Assembly: GCA_017355425.1 (NCBI GenBank)
Contig: CP070233.1
Location: 5,575,272-5,639,271, forward strand
Length of the DNA stretch: 64,000 bases
Source: Dolichospermum sp. DET69
GTDB taxonomy: Bacteria; Cyanobacteriota; Cyanobacteriia; Cyanobacteriales; Nostocaceae
Direction of reading: 5' to 3'
The notes under the pieces are model-generated. The model ran no database searches, was not told the DNA's origin, and saw nothing but the letters and a program-made list of their open reading frames with translations. Both the position numbers and the translations under genes were made by a program. This document shows positions 9,439 through 19,362 of this stretch, one piece after another; positions within the stretch are counted from its first letter, which is position 1; each line of letters starts with the position of its first letter.

Positions 9439-9926
9439 GTTAGTGATTGATGATTAGTTCAGTTTTGTATAGTAATCCTATTTGATTTATAAATATTGGG
9501 AAGTTCAGATCCCCGACTTCTTGAAGAAGTCGGGGATCTTTGTCCCTGTTGTAAATTTTAACTGTTGCTGATTCTGGAAAAAGATGGCATTATTACCTTA
9601 GAAGGATTTTACTATTTACAATAATTCATTAAGTTTAATTGCAAGTAAAGTTTGTTATCTTTTGAAGTCCAGTAGTCAGAACAACTGATAATCTGTTATT
9701 CATGGTGATGGCTATGGGAACAGGATTTTTAATATGTATAAAATAGTTTGACAAACATCTAAAACGATGAACTCAAAGTTATAGCAATATGCAATTGAGT
9801 AAAATTCAAAAATTAGATCAAAAGCCATACAGAAAACCATTTTGATTTCTGACTTTTGACTAAAAATCTTTGAGCTATTGAGATTAAAAGACTACACACA
9901 TTTACAATGCAAAGTTAGTATTTATT
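9439..9926. other. Intergenic region with a dispersed hairpin
   Basis: No gene is visible. The stretch contains the 33-bp hairpin described separately (9507-9539) and otherwise AT-rich sequence, including a short gacttttgact motif near 9850. Confidence 0.5.
9507..9539. repeat. Dispersed 33-bp perfect hairpin, copy 1
   Basis: agatccccgacttcttgaag continues into its own inverse (cttctt/aagaag, gacttc/gaagtc, ccccg/cgggg), forming a long perfect stem. A copy that differs only at the loop (ttcaag for ttgaag) is at 27587-27619. This is a REP-like intergenic palindrome. Confidence 0.8.
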
Positions 9927-10250
9927 ATGATAAATCATTACTCTATTCAATGGATTGAGGCATGGTGCTTAGAAAATGGCTGGACAGATTTATTTGTTGA
10001 GAGACGTGGTAACTACTGGGCGTTTCCTCCGGGGGGAGTTATGCCAGAACCAATCCCAATGAATGTATTGAGAGTAATTAAGGAAGAAAATGGTTTAACT
10101 AATCAAGAAATGTATTGGGCTTATGCGGCCATATCTACCACTATTTTAGCAGTGATTTACACCTTTTGCTTTAAATGTCCCATGCCCTTAGTTTTGTCTT
10201 TTGCGTTTAATGCTGTAACAGTGGCACAATTTGAACCAGAGGATGCTTAG
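9927..10250 (+). CDS. Small hypothetical protein with a membrane segment (full-length copy)
   Basis: A 107-residue protein of unknown family. The N-terminal half is soluble and aromatic (WCLENGWTDLFVERRGNYW, PPGGVMPEPIP). The C-terminal half has ISTTILAVIYTFCF and a second hydrophobic stretch, suggesting one or two membrane-associated helices, and it ends FEPEDA. The DNA from codon 49 onward is duplicated at 15219-15398, where the N-terminus is lost. A DUF29 start codon lies 26 bp downstream, so the original unit was this gene plus a DUF29 gene. This copy appears to be the intact one. Confidence 0.6.
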   Translation: MINHYSIQWIEAWCLENGWTDLFVERRGNYWAFPPGGVMPEPIPMNVLRVIKEENGLTNQEMYWAYAAISTTILAVIYTFCFKCPMPLVLSFAFNAVTVAQFEPEDA

Positions 10251-10404
10251 AGTTTTGAAAATGAAATTCGCTGAATATGGATAACTTTTCTTTGTATAAT
10301 CAAGATTTCTATGCTTGGACACAAAAACAAGCAAAAGCTTTAGAACAAAAGCTAGTTTTAGAATTAGATTGGCAACATTTGCAAGAGGAAGTTCAATCTT
10401 TGGG
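10071..10404. repeat. 334-bp direct repeat, left copy
   Basis: Nearly identical to 15219-15552 (constant offset 5,148 bp). It spans the second half of the small membrane gene and the first ~43 codons of the DUF29 gene. Identity begins at agagtaatta and ends at tctttggg on both sides, after which the flanks are unrelated. The two copies bracket the large RTX-type gene. Confidence 0.9.
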
Positions 10405-10432
10405 TACTTATTCAGCAAACCCTAGTTATTGA
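10277..10432 (+). pseudogene. Truncated DUF29 gene (5' fragment)
   Basis: The first 43 codons (MDNFSLYNQDFYAWTQKQA, then LELDWQHLQEEVQSLG) match the intact DUF29 gene at 15425-15883. After the breakpoint at 10404 the frame runs nine foreign codons (TYSANPSY and stop). The result is a 51-residue product lacking most of the DUF29 domain. It is the left-hand remnant made by the duplication or insertion event that produced the 334-bp direct repeat. Confidence 0.8.
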
Positions 10433-11054
10433 GTCGTCTTGAGACGACTTTTGCTATGAGACTGGGAATTCATTCCCAGTTGGGTTTTACGTTAAGTTGA
10501 CACCATTAAGCATTGCTAAACCCCTACCGGGAGAATCAAATAATTAAGCCGTGTTGAGTATAAATTTTCAATTGCATATATGTCACGGATATAACTCTAA
10601 GTATGTGTCACAAAAAGATTATTTATAACTGAAATATCACGGTTGTGTTTACAAATAACACATTCTAGTATCATATACATATTTAACCTGTTTGGATAAG
10701 AATTTGTAAAGGTTTACCACTGCTCAACAGTGTCAAGTACCTTCAAGCCAGGGAATAAATTCCCTGTCTAATAGCTCAAGTCGGTTAAAACCGACTGTTT
10801 TGGCGGTATTTATTCGAGAAATAGGATAATTTTTGATTTCGATGTCATCAGAGACTTGAGCCAGGGAATAAATTCCCTGTCTAATAGCTCAAGTCGGTTA
10901 AAACCGACTATGTTGGCGGTATTTGTTTAAGAAATAGGATAATTTTTGATTTCGATGTCATTACAGTGCGTTTTAACGCACTTTAGCTATTAGACCGGAA
11001 CTTCAGTTCCGGGCGGGTATAAAAGCTTAATTACCAAATACAAAGGAAAAAAAT
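10433..11054. other. Hairpin-rich region upstream of the RTX-type gene
   Basis: No gene is visible. The region contains several palindromes (gtcgtcttgagacgac near 10433-10448, ctgggaattcattcccag near 10460-10477) and a 103-bp direct repeat listed separately. Close to the next start codon are the hairpins agtgcgttttaacgcact (about 10965-10982) and ccggaacttcagttccgg (about 10995-11012). The promoter of the downstream gene presumably lies among these. aaggaaaaaaat just before ATG 11055 is a usable ribosome binding site. Confidence 0.6.
10746..10961. repeat. Two 103-bp direct repeats, each with two hairpins
   Basis: Copies at 10746-10848 and 10859-10961 differ at only a few bases. Each carries the stems cagggaataaattccctg and agtcggttaaaaccgact, followed by ggcggtattt and gataatttttgatttcgatg. 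The gap is 10 bp. The hairpins are of the type scattered through cyanobacterial genomes; tandem placement in a leader may influence expression of the gene at 11055. Confidence 0.85.
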
Positions 11055-14000
11055 ATGTTTAGCAACTCTTCCCTCAGTCAAACCGCGACAACCATTGTTG
11101 TTATTGATTCTTCTGTTTCCGACTATCACACCCTACAAACAGCAGTTGTAGAGGGTGTAGAAACGGTGATTCTTTCCCCAAATCAAGACGGGATTGAGCA
11201 AATTAGCCAAATTTTACAACAACATCCCCACATCACCACCATTCACATCCTTTCCCACGGTGCGCCGGGATGCTTGTATTTAGGAAATAGTCAATTAAAC
11301 TTAACCAATATTCACAATTACACCCAACAGTTACAAAACTGGCAACGTCAGAATATTTTACTCTATGGTTGTAACGTCGCAGCCGGGGACGCTGGGGAAG
11401 AATTTATTCACAAATTACATCAAATTACAACCGCAACCATTAGCGCCTCCACCACAAAAACCGGCAATGCAGCATTAGGGGGAAATTGGGAGTTAGAGGT
11501 GAATATTCCCGTTACAGAGACATTCCATGGAACATCTCTACATTTGTCAGATATTGTTGCAGACACCCTCAACACCTACCAGGGAGTATTTGCACCCACA
11601 TTAGTGGGCAATTATAAGACATATAATGATGTTAATGTTGTGCAAGTAGTCGGTAACTACGCTTATTTAGCTGATGGTTTATCAGGACTACAAATCATTG
11701 ATATTAGCAACCCCACAACCCCCACCTTCAAAGGCAATTATGATACTTCTGGCTGGGCTTATGGTGTGCAAGTAGTCGGTAACTACGCTTACGTAGCTGA
11801 TAATGCCAAAGGACTACAAATCATAGACATTAGCAACCCCACTGCTCCCACCCTCAAGGGCAATTATGATACTTCTGGCTATGCTCATTATGTGCAAGTA
11901 GTGGGCAACTACGCTTATGTTGCTGATTATGAGTCAGGACTACAAATCATAGATATTAGCAACCCCACTACCCCCACCCTCAAGGGCAATTATGATACTT
12001 CTGGCTATGCTAGAGGTGTGCAAGTGGTGGGTAACTACGCTTATATCGCTGATGGTAGTGCAGGACTACAAATCATTGATATTAGCAACCCCACTACCCC
12101 CACCCTCAAGGGCAATTATGATACTTCTGGCTCTGCTTTGGGTGTGCAAGTGGTGGGCAACTACGCTTATGTTGCTGATAATGGACTAGGACTACAAATC
12201 ATAGACATTAGCAACCCCACAACCCCCACCCTCAAGGTCAATTATGATACATATTCTGCTAGAGGTGTGCAAGTAGTCGGTAACTACGCTTATGTAGCTG
12301 ATGGTGGTTTAGGACTAACAATCATAGACATTAGCAACCCCACAACCCCCACCCTCAAAGGCGGTTTTCATACTGGTTCCTATAGTTTGGGTGTGCAAGT
12401 AGTCGGTAACTACGCTTATATGGCTGATAACAGTGGTTTGACGATTATTAATATCAGTGAGTTTAATAACCAAGCACCCACTAATCTCACTCTCTCCACC
12501 AGCACCATTGCCGAAAATCAAGTTATTGGTACAGTTGTTGGTAATTTCAGTAGCACAGACCCAGATACAGGAAACACCTTTACCTATAGTTTAGTATCAG
12601 GCACAGGTGCAACTGATAATAGTTTATTTACCATTACCAATAATCAACTCAAAACCAACTCTGTATTTGACTTTGAAACCAAAAACAGTTATGGCGTTAG
12701 ACTCAGGACAACAGACCAAGGTGGGTTATCCTTTGAGAAACAATTAACTATTGGAGTCAGCAACGTTAACGAAACTCCTACCAACCTGTTAATTAACACC
12801 AGCACAGTTGCGGAAAATCAAGTTATTGGTACAGTGGTTGGTAATCTTTCCACAACTGACGTAGATACGGGAAACACTTTCGTTTATACCTTAGTTTCTG
12901 GAACAGGAGACAGCGATAACAGTTTGTTTTCAGTTACGAATAATCAACTTTTAACCAAAGCTGTTTTCGACTTTGAAACCAAAACCAGTTACAGCGTTCG
13001 AGTCCGCACAACGGACCAAGGTGGGTTATTCTTTGAGAAACAATTAACCATTGGTGTAACTGATGTAGAAGACATTAACGACAATTTAACCACCACACCA
13101 CAACAAGATATTATTGACGCGCAAGGTGGAAATGACACAATTACCAGCACCTTTGCGAATTTACAACAAAACGACATCATCAACGGTGGTATTACAGGCA
13201 CAGATACCTTGATCATTACTGGGGGAACAGTTGATGATAGTATTTCCATAGATGCCAATGACACCACAAATCAACTAGACATTGCCAGTACAACAGTATT
13301 GGGATTTGAACGCTTTGATTTAAGTGGCTTTGCTGCTGAAATCAACTTTATAGGTACTGCTGGTGATGATTGGGTTAAAGGAGGTTCAGGAAGTGATAAC
13401 TTAGGTGGAGGGAATGGTAATGATTACCTGAGTGGTGGTACTGGTGCAGATGTCTTAATAGGTGGATTAGGCAATGATACTTATGTAATTGATAGTTCTG
13501 GAGATACTGTTGTCGAATTTCTCAATCAAGGAATAGATACCGTTGAATCTTCCATAACTTGGACATTAAAAGCCAACTTAGAAAATTTAACCCTCACCGG
13601 CAATGGAAACTTTAACGGTACAGGAAATAAACTCAATAATATCATCATTGGTAATGTTGGGAATAACGTTCTTAATGGTGGGACTGGTAATGATACCCTC
13701 ATTGGTGGAACTGGTAACGATTCCTATTATGTGGACAATGCAGCAGATAGCATTACAGAATTAGTAGACCAGGGAACAGATAACGTTTTCAGCACCATTA
13801 ATTACACATTAGGAAATAACCTAGAAAACCTGACTTTACAAGGAACATCTGCTATTAACGGTACAGGTAATGAACTAAATAATAGCATTACAGGTAACGC
13901 AGCAAATAACCTTCTCACAGGTGGAGCGGGTAACGATATTCTCAATGGTGGTGCTGGTAATGATACCTTCATTGGTGGAACTGGTAACGATTCCTATTAT

Positions 14001-14564
14001 GTGGACAATGCAGCAGATAGCATTACAGAATTAGTGGACCAGGGAACAGATAACGTTTTCAGCACCATTAATTACACATTAGGAAATAACCTAGAAAACC
14101 TGACTTTACAAGGAACATCTGCTATTAACGGTACAGGTAATGAACTGAATAACAGCATTACAGGTAACGCAGCAAATAACCTTCTTACAGGTGGTGCGGG
14201 TAACGATATTCTCACAGGTAATGCTGGTACAGATACATTGGTTGGTGGAACAGGTAACGATAATTTGTATTTAGGTTTAAACGATAATGCTGTAGATAAC
14301 GTTAATTACGTTCTTGGTGATGGTACAGATATAGTTTATCAATTTGTGCGCGGTGTCGGTGGTGATCAACTGAACTTTACAGGTATTGCCAATTTTGATG
14401 TTAAGACATTGGGTGCAAATACGGAAATACGAATTGGTGATGGTATTGGTGGTAATACTGGTTTTGGTAATGGTCAGTTATTAGTTACCTTATCAGGTAC
14501 ATCAGGATTTACCAGCGCCAATGCGAATTTAAACCTATTTAGCGGTAATTTCTTGTTCAATTAA
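11055..14564 (+). CDS. Giant calcium-binding-type protein: DUF4347, LVIVD propeller, cadherin-like, RTX
   Basis: A 1,169-residue modular protein. Residues 14-165 form a DUF4347 domain ([44 protein letters not shown]). Residues about 194-462 hold seven LVIVD-type units of ~42 aa with the core [12 protein letters not shown] and [12 protein letters not shown], probably one beta-propeller. Residues about 470-674 are two cadherin-like Ca2+-binding domains ([20 protein letters not shown]). Residues about 765-1070 carry RTX nonapeptides ([11 protein letters not shown]) and include a recent 90-aa tandem duplication (offset 270 bp from 13701). There is no N-terminal signal peptide; the RTX tail suggests type I secretion. 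The role is probably in the cell surface or extracellular matrix. The gene lies between the 334-bp direct repeats. Confidence 0.88.
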   Translation: MFSNSSLSQTATTIVVIDSSVSDYHTLQTAVVEGVETVILSPNQDGIEQISQILQQHPHITTIHILSHGAPGCLYLGNSQLNLTNIHNYTQQLQNWQRQNILLYGCNVAAGDAGEEFIHKLHQITTATISASTTKTGNAALGGNWELEVNIPVTETFHGTSLHLSDIVADTLNTYQGVFAPTLVGNYKTYNDVNVVQVVGNYAYLADGLSGLQIIDISNPTTPTFKGNYDTSGWAYGVQVVGNYAYVADNAKGLQIIDISNPTAPTLKGNYDTSGYAHYVQVVGNYAYVADYESGLQIIDISNPTTPTLKGNYDTSGYARGVQVVGNYAYIADGSAGLQIIDISNPTTPTLKGNYDTSGSALGVQVVGNYAYVADNGLGLQIIDISNPTTPTLKVNYDTYSARGVQVVGNYAYVADGGLGLTIIDISNPTTPTLKGGFHTGSYSLGVQVVGNYAYMADNSGLTIINISEFNNQAPTNLTLSTSTIAENQVIGTVVGNFSSTDPDTGNTFTYSLVSGTGATDNSLFTITNNQLKTNSVFDFETKNSYGVRLRTTDQGGLSFEKQLTIGVSNVNETPTNLLINTSTVAENQVIGTVVGNLSTTDVDTGNTFVYTLVSGTGDSDNSLFSVTNNQLLTKAVFDFETKTSYSVRVRTTDQGGLFFEKQLTIGVTDVEDINDNLTTTPQQDIIDAQGGNDTITSTFANLQQNDIINGGITGTDTLIITGGTVDDSISIDANDTTNQLDIASTTVLGFERFDLSGFAAEINFIGTAGDDWVKGGSGSDNLGGGNGNDYLSGGTGADVLIGGLGNDTYVIDSSGDTVVEFLNQGIDTVESSITWTLKANLENLTLTGNGNFNGTGNKLNNIIIGNVGNNVLNGGTGNDTLIGGTGNDSYYVDNAADSITELVDQGTDNVFSTINYTLGNNLENLTLQGTSAINGTGNELNNSITGNAANNLLTGGAGNDILNGGAGNDTFIGGTGNDSYYVDNAADSITELVDQGTDNVFSTINYTLGNNLENLTLQGTSAINGTGNELNNSITGNAANNLLTGGAGNDILTGNAGTDTLVGGTGNDNLYLGLNDNAVDNVNYVLGDGTDIVYQFVRGVGGDQLNFTGIANFDVKTLGANTEIRIGDGIGGNTGFGNGQLLVTLSGTSGFTSANANLNLFSGNFLFN
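13701..14240 (+). repeat. Internal 270-bp tandem duplication in the RTX region
   Basis: attggtggaactggtaacga starts at 13701 and again at 13971, and the following ~240 bp are almost identical ([19 protein letters not shown] in both). The 90-residue units are in frame. The near-absence of silent changes points to recent duplication or gene conversion. Confidence 0.85.
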
Positions 14565-14575
14565 GGGACTTTCAA

Positions 14576-14668
14576 TAGACATCTGGTGAAAAAGAATGTA
14601 GGGACAATTCATGAATTGTCCCTACAAGGGTTTCAGGCTACGCATATTTAATTTCTATCAGATGTCTA
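14576..14668. mobile_element. 93-bp MITE, copy 1
   Basis: Terminal inverted repeats are tagacatctg and cagatgtcta, with an internal palindrome gggacaattcatgaattgtc that makes a near-perfect hairpin. A nearly identical copy is at 44141-44232. There is no coding capacity. It lies 12 bp after the stop of the RTX-type gene. Confidence 0.85.
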
Positions 14669-14943
14669 ATTAAAAAAATACCCAAAAATTTCTTGTAGTG
14701 CGGGCATCTTGCCCGCTAATCATCAAGCATCTGGTCCCCTAATCATCAAGTATCTGGTCCGCTAATCATCAAGCATCTTGCCCGCTAATCATCAAGCATC
14801 TGGTCTCCTAATCATCAAGCATCTGGTCCCCTAATCATCAAGTATCTGGTCCCCTAATCATCAAGTATCTGGTCCCCTAATAATACAGGGACGGGCAAGA
14901 TGCCCATCCCACAAAATTGGGTAATTTATTTTTTGGTGTTCCC
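14664..14943. mobile_element. MITE family B copy carrying an expanded 23-bp tandem array
   Basis: The ends (attaaaaaaatacccaaaaa at the left; gggtaatttattttttgg at the right) are roughly inverted, and the inner parts (tgcgggcatcttgcccg; gggcaagatgcccatccc) match copies at 36475-36626 and 60067-60211. Inside, about eight copies of a 23-bp unit (taatcatcaagcatctggtc plus ccc) fill 14712-14880; the other copies lack this array. A 334-bp repeat copy follows further downstream. Confidence 0.75.
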
Positions 14944-15065
14944 TAAAACTGAATTTAGCTAGAAGACAGGGAATCAATTCTCTGTCTTCCTGATTTACAT
15001 CATCACTCCATGATGTTTCGCATAAAAACGCAAAAACGCCAACCGAAAAAAAGAGATTTTAGGTA

Positions 15066-15398
15066 TTGACAAAGAATTTTAAAAATGTTATCGTGAAGTT
15101 GATAAGGAAGAACTATCTTGCAATTATTCAATTAATAAAAAGACAAAATCCCAATTATTCTCACTTGGGCATCAATCCGACAAGCGATCGCTTCAGAATA
15201 CTCACTTACAAGGACACAAGAGTAATTAAAGCAGAAAATGGTTTAACTAATCAAGAAATGTATTGGGCTTATGCGGCTATATCCACCACCATTTTAGCAC
15301 TGATTTACACCTTTTGGTTTAAATGTCCCATGCCCTTAGTTTTGTCTTTTGCGTTTAATGCTGTAACAGTGGCACAATTTGAACCAGAGGATGCTTAG
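15066..15398 (+). pseudogene. 5'-truncated second copy of the small membrane gene
   Basis: From 15219 to 15398 the sequence encodes the C-terminal ~59 residues (AENGLTNQEMYWAYAAISTT ... FEPEDA) of the gene at 9927. Upstream of 15219 the frame stays open for 51 codons, but those codons do not match the parent N-terminus. The parent's first 48 codons are missing. It is best read as a remnant cut by the duplication breakpoint; a chimeric protein cannot be excluded. Confidence 0.65.
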
Positions 15399-15552
15399 AG
15401 TTTTGAAGATGAAATTCGCTGAATATGGATAACTTTTCTTTGTATAATCAAGATTTCTATGCTTGGACACAAAAACAAGCAAAAGCTTTAGAACAAAAGC
15501 TAGTTTTAGAATTAGACTGGCAACATTTGCAAGAAGAAGTTCAATCTTTGGG
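15219..15552. repeat. 334-bp direct repeat, right copy
   Basis: Partner of 10071-10404. It contains the 3' part of the small membrane gene and the 5' part of the intact DUF29 gene. Confidence 0.9.
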
Positions 15553-15883
15553 GAGACATGAATATCGAGAATTAATCAGTCGTTTGGGTGTGTTAATTGG
15601 TCATTTATTAAAGTGGGAATATCAACCTGAACAACGTTCTCGCAGTTGGTTTTTAACAATTAGAGAACAACGTCGTGCTATTGTGAGACATCTCAGACAA
15701 AACCCTAGTTTAAAATCTCGAATAACAGAAGCTATGTTAGATGCTTTTGAAATAGGAATTGATTTAGCTTTACGAGAAACTAATTTACCATTAAGAACTT
15801 TTCCTGAAAATTGTCCTTATTTATTTGATGATATAATTTCTGATAATTTTTTATGTGATACTCTTCAAGATTGGGAAGGATAA
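15425..15883 (+). CDS. DUF29 family protein
   Basis: A 152-residue helical protein with the DUF29 pattern: an N-terminal YNQDFYAWTQKQAKALE, LDWQHLQEEVQSLGRHEYREL, LGVLIGHLLKWEYQP, RSWFLTIREQRRAIVRHL and the final LPEN-like FPENCPYLFDDII. DUF29 genes are abundant and often multicopy in cyanobacteria, near mobile elements; their function is not established. This is the complete copy; a 5' fragment lies at 10277. It follows the membrane-gene remnant by 26 bp. Confidence 0.88.
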   Translation: MDNFSLYNQDFYAWTQKQAKALEQKLVLELDWQHLQEEVQSLGRHEYRELISRLGVLIGHLLKWEYQPEQRSRSWFLTIREQRRAIVRHLRQNPSLKSRITEAMLDAFEIGIDLALRETNLPLRTFPENCPYLFDDIISDNFLCDTLQDWEG

Positions 15884-15955
15884 CAGGGGAAACGCATCTA
15901 AATTTTATTGACAAAACACCATTTTTGTGTATAAACAAAGGAGTCGGTATTTACA

Positions 15956-16028
15956 GCACTTCCCGCTGTTATGAGGTACATCATAGCCCCCTCCTCGCTT
16001 GCGGGGAGGGGGTTGGGGGTGGGGTTCA
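15956..16028. repeat. Dispersed repeat acagcacttcccgctgttat... copy 1
   Basis: acagcacttcccgctgttat plus gaggtacatcatagccccct is followed here by a hairpin (cccctccccgc type) and gttgggggtggggttcat. The left part recurs at 33346-33392 and the right end at about 33617-33632, where the element is split by about 220 bp of other sequence. Confidence 0.7.
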
Positions 16029-16058
16029 TATTCCTTAATTGATTTTGTTTGATGCCTA

Positions 16059-18668
16059 TTATTGAAATCCTTCTCTCAACCCCATTGCTATTTTACTGTG
16101 TTTTTCAATTTGTCCCATCACCTGTTTTGCCCGTTGAATTACTACGGGGGGTAAACCCGCTAATCTTCCGGCTTCTATACCATAGGATTTATCAGCACCA
16201 CCAGGTTGAACTTGATGTAAAAAGATAATTTGATCAGGTAACTCTTTAACTGTAACTTGATAATTAGCCACATTAGGAACAATAGTCGCCAATTCATTTA
16301 ACTCATGATAATGAGTAGCAAAAATAGTCCGAGATTTAATATCAACAGCTAAATATTCAGCCACAGCCCAAGCAATTGATAAACCGTCAAAAGTTGCAGT
16401 TCCACGACCAATTTCATCCAACAAAACCAAAGACTTCAAAGTTGCATGATTAAGAATATTTGCAGTTTCATTCATCTCCACCATAAAAGTAGATTGACCA
16501 GTTGCTAAATCATCCACAGCGCCAACACGAGTAAAAATGCGATCGCACACAGCTAACCTAGCAGACCTAGCAGGGACAAAACTCCCAACTTGTGCCATCA
16601 ACTGAATTAAACCCACCTGTCGCAAATAACAACTCTTCCCACTGGCATTAGGACCCGTCAAAATCACCAAATCAGGGTTGTTATCTATTATTGTTTCCAC
16701 TGACGACTGACAACTGACAACTGACAACTGACCAAGTTTAGTAGAATTAGGCACAAAAAACCCAGCAGGTAAAGACTGCTCAACCACTGGGTGACGACCA
16801 TCAACAACGTCAATCTCCCTTCCTGTCAGCATTTCCGGGCGACAATAACCTTGATGTACAGCCAATTCCCCCAAACCACATAATACATCCGCAGCAGCTA
16901 CCGCACGGGAGATATTACGGATGATTTCAGCATGAGAACCCACCTCATCCCGTAATGCGTCAAAAATCTCATATTCCAACTCATTTAAATCATCCCGCGC
17001 TGTGAGAATGCGGGCTTCTCGTTCTTTCAAATCTGGAGTAATGTAACGTTCCTCATTCGTCAAAGTTTGTTTGCGAATGTAATTATCGGGAACTTGGTCA
17101 GATTTACTGCGGGAAATACTGATATAATAACCAAAAGTTTTATTAAATCCTACCTTCAAAGTGGGGATTCCTGTTCGCGCTCTTTCGTCAACTTCTAAGT
17201 TTGCAATCCATTGTTGATCACTTTCTACAGTAGCCTTTCTCTCATCCAAAAGCGAATTTATTCCTGCCCGAATTAAACCCCCTTCTTTTAAATAAATAGG
17301 TGGTGATTCTACGATATGAGCGTGTAACTTTTCTGCTAATTCTTCTAAGATGGGGGGGACTTTTTGCAAGGCTTTCAAGAAGGGGGAACGCGCATCTTCA
17401 ACTAAGCGAGAAATTTGAGGTAATCGGGAGAAAGAATCAGCTAAAGCCACTAAATCCCGTGCATTTGCTCTACCAGAAGCGGCTCTGACTGTTAACCGTT
17501 CTAAATCGTAAATTTGCTTTAATAACTGCCGCAAATCTTGACGGAGAGGCGTGTTTTCTACTAATTCTTGGATGGTATCTTGGCGGGATTTAATGCCTTT
17601 AATCTCTATTAATGGTTGTAACAACCATCTTCTTAAAGCTCTGCTACCCATAGCGGTGCTAGTTCTGTCTAAAGCCCATAGTAGAGAGCCGTGAAACGTA
17701 CCATCGCGGACAGTTTGGGTAATTTCTAGGTTACGGCGAGTTTGATGATCTACTATTAAATAATCAGTGAGGGTATAGGTGCGTAATAATTGCAGGGAGA
17801 CGGGATTGGCTTTTTGTGTGTCTTCAATATATTCTAAAAGACCACCAGCAGCGCGAACTGCGAGGGGAAGATGTTCGCAACCTAAACCTTCGAGCGATCG
17901 CACTTTGAATTTCTGCAATAATTTACTTCTAGCTTCTGCTTGGGAAAAGGGGACTTGCGATCGCAAACTATAACAAAATGATGGTGGTAAACATTGGGGA
18001 AGTGATGGAGAGGTTTCCCCTGGACGCAGTAAACTACCTAAATCGGGGGCGTTTGTGGGAAACAGGACTTCGGAAGGTTGCAGTCGCATTAACTCTTGGG
18101 TTAGGTGTTCTAAATCACTACCCTGAGATGTGAGAAATTCCCCTGTTGATATATCTGCATATGCTAATCCCCAATGATTGACGGCAATTACCACAGCCGC
18201 TATGTAGTTATTACGACTAGCTTTGAGCATTCCCTCTTCTAGCAATGTCCCTGGGGTGAGAATACGCGTTACTTCTCGCTTTACCAAACCAATCGCATCC
18301 GCAGAATCTTCCACTTGGTCACAAATTACCACAGCATAACCTTTTTCTACCAGTTGGGTTGTGTAGCGTTCCCAAGCGTGATGAGGTACACCCGTCATGG
18401 CGACACGACCAACTTCGCCACCGTGTTTACTGGTTAAGACTAATTCTAATTCTCTGGAGACAGTTACAGCGTCTTGGAAAAAGGTTTCAAAAAAATCTCC
18501 GACTCTATACAGCAGCAACGCATGAGGATGTTTATCTTTTACTTCTACATAATGCTGGTACATCTTACTCAGCTTACTACGATCTTCTACCAGATTCGTA
18601 TCGGTAAGTGATGTGTTTGCTTGATTGGGTTCTGGTGTCGTCATGATAGATGCTGAGATTCTAGGCAC
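16059..18668 (-). CDS. mutS: DNA mismatch repair protein MutS
   Basis: MutS recognises mismatches and starts repair as an ATP-driven clamp. The 869 residues (861 if the in-frame ATG giving MTTPEPN is used) include the mismatch-reading motif [11 protein letters not shown], connector, lever and clamp domains, Walker [16 protein letters not shown] near residue 669, STFMVEM and Walker [17 protein letters not shown]. Odd feature: residues about 645-656 ([13 protein letters not shown]) are the translation of a (ctgacaa)n heptamer array (16699-16734) inserted in frame just ahead of the ATPase core. It is otherwise full length. It probably stands alone; the neighbouring ATPase operon is on the same strand, upstream. 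Confidence 0.97.
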   Translation of the reverse strand: MPRISASIMTTPEPNQANTSLTDTNLVEDRSKLSKMYQHYVEVKDKHPHALLLYRVGDFFETFFQDAVTVSRELELVLTSKHGGEVGRVAMTGVPHHAWERYTTQLVEKGYAVVICDQVEDSADAIGLVKREVTRILTPGTLLEEGMLKASRNNYIAAVVIAVNHWGLAYADISTGEFLTSQGSDLEHLTQELMRLQPSEVLFPTNAPDLGSLLRPGETSPSLPQCLPPSFCYSLRSQVPFSQAEARSKLLQKFKVRSLEGLGCEHLPLAVRAAGGLLEYIEDTQKANPVSLQLLRTYTLTDYLIVDHQTRRNLEITQTVRDGTFHGSLLWALDRTSTAMGSRALRRWLLQPLIEIKGIKSRQDTIQELVENTPLRQDLRQLLKQIYDLERLTVRAASGRANARDLVALADSFSRLPQISRLVEDARSPFLKALQKVPPILEELAEKLHAHIVESPPIYLKEGGLIRAGINSLLDERKATVESDQQWIANLEVDERARTGIPTLKVGFNKTFGYYISISRSKSDQVPDNYIRKQTLTNEERYITPDLKEREARILTARDDLNELEYEIFDALRDEVGSHAEIIRNISRAVAAADVLCGLGELAVHQGYCRPEMLTGREIDVVDGRHPVVEQSLPAGFFVPNSTKLGQLSVVSCQSSVETIIDNNPDLVILTGPNASGKSCYLRQVGLIQLMAQVGSFVPARSARLAVCDRIFTRVGAVDDLATGQSTFMVEMNETANILNHATLKSLVLLDEIGRGTATFDGLSIAWAVAEYLAVDIKSRTIFATHYHELNELATIVPNVANYQVTVKELPDQIIFLHQVQPGGADKSYGIEAGRLAGLPPVVIQRAKQVMGQIEKHSKIAMGLREGFQ
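16699..16734. repeat. In-frame heptamer array inside mutS
   Basis: Five head-to-tail copies of actgac(a/g) lie within the coding sequence and are read as [10 protein letters not shown]. The same heptamer family occurs between genes at 39127-39215. 36 bp plus flanks keep the frame. Confidence 0.85.
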
Positions 18669-18723
18669 TCTATTCGATGATAGCTTGATTTGTCAGGGGC
18701 GATCGCTTAAAGTTTATTTATTT

Positions 18724-19362
18724 TTAATCAGGGTTACTGGTTGATCCAGCCATTTTTGCTGTTAGTGTGGTAAAAAGGCGATCGCAATATGGAGAAGCTT
18801 GACAAACTTTATCTACATCTAACAATTCTAACAGTTTATAGGCGTGTTTGATTTTGTGATATTCTCCCTTGGTGGTATTAGCAGTAGCCGTTTTCAGAGT
18901 AGATTCTAAATTATCTTTGGCAATAGTTTCCACATTAGCATTTTTAGGAATAGCATTTTCTTTAAATCCTTGTCCATAAAACTTTTTCAGCGTTTCCAGA
19001 TCAGCAATAAACCAAGCCTCCATTGTTTGTACCATTAAATGGCAGTTATTATCATTAACTCCTGCTGGTTTATCCCAATTATCCCTAAATTTCAAATGTT
19101 CCCAAGGCGAATTTTTCTTCACAGATGCTTCTGAATCAACCAACAATATATTAAAAGCTTCTGGATAATCTTGTAAAGCATTTTGAAAATCTCGGAAAGC
19201 GTTATTACGAGAACCACAAATAATAATATTCCAGCGAATTTTCTGACTACGAGCTAGATCAATCAAAGGCGTGAAAAATTTACTAAATCCTTGTCTAATA
19301 AAATCTTTTTGATCTTTTTTATCACCACCACCTTCTATATAAATCCGAATCTCCTTTACCAT
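18724..19362 (-). CDS. DUF4276 (TOPRIM/RloB-like) predicted nuclease
   Basis: A 212-residue protein with the DUF4276 signature: IRIYIEGGGD (Glu10), FNILLVDSEAS (Asp76, Glu78) and the hallmark LMVQTMEAWFIAD (Glu115, Asp121). These acidic positions fit a TOPRIM-like metal site, as in RloB and related partners of OLD/RecF-type ATPases. Its start overlaps the stop of the upstream ATPase gene by 7 bp, so expression is coupled. It is the last gene of the four-gene operon 22389-18724. Likely the effector of an ATPase-nuclease pair; the nuclease activity and target are inferred. Confidence 0.85.
   Translation of the reverse strand: MVKEIRIYIEGGGDKKDQKDFIRQGFSKFFTPLIDLARSQKIRWNIIICGSRNNAFRDFQNALQDYPEAFNILLVDSEASVKKNSPWEHLKFRDNWDKPAGVNDNNCHLMVQTMEAWFIADLETLKKFYGQGFKENAIPKNANVETIAKDNLESTLKTATANTTKGEYHKIKHAYKLLELLDVDKVCQASPYCDRLFTTLTAKMAGSTSNPD

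Noticed and set aside
14712-14880. CRISPR-like 23-bp repeat
   Set aside because: Head-to-tail tandem units without spacers, inside a MITE.
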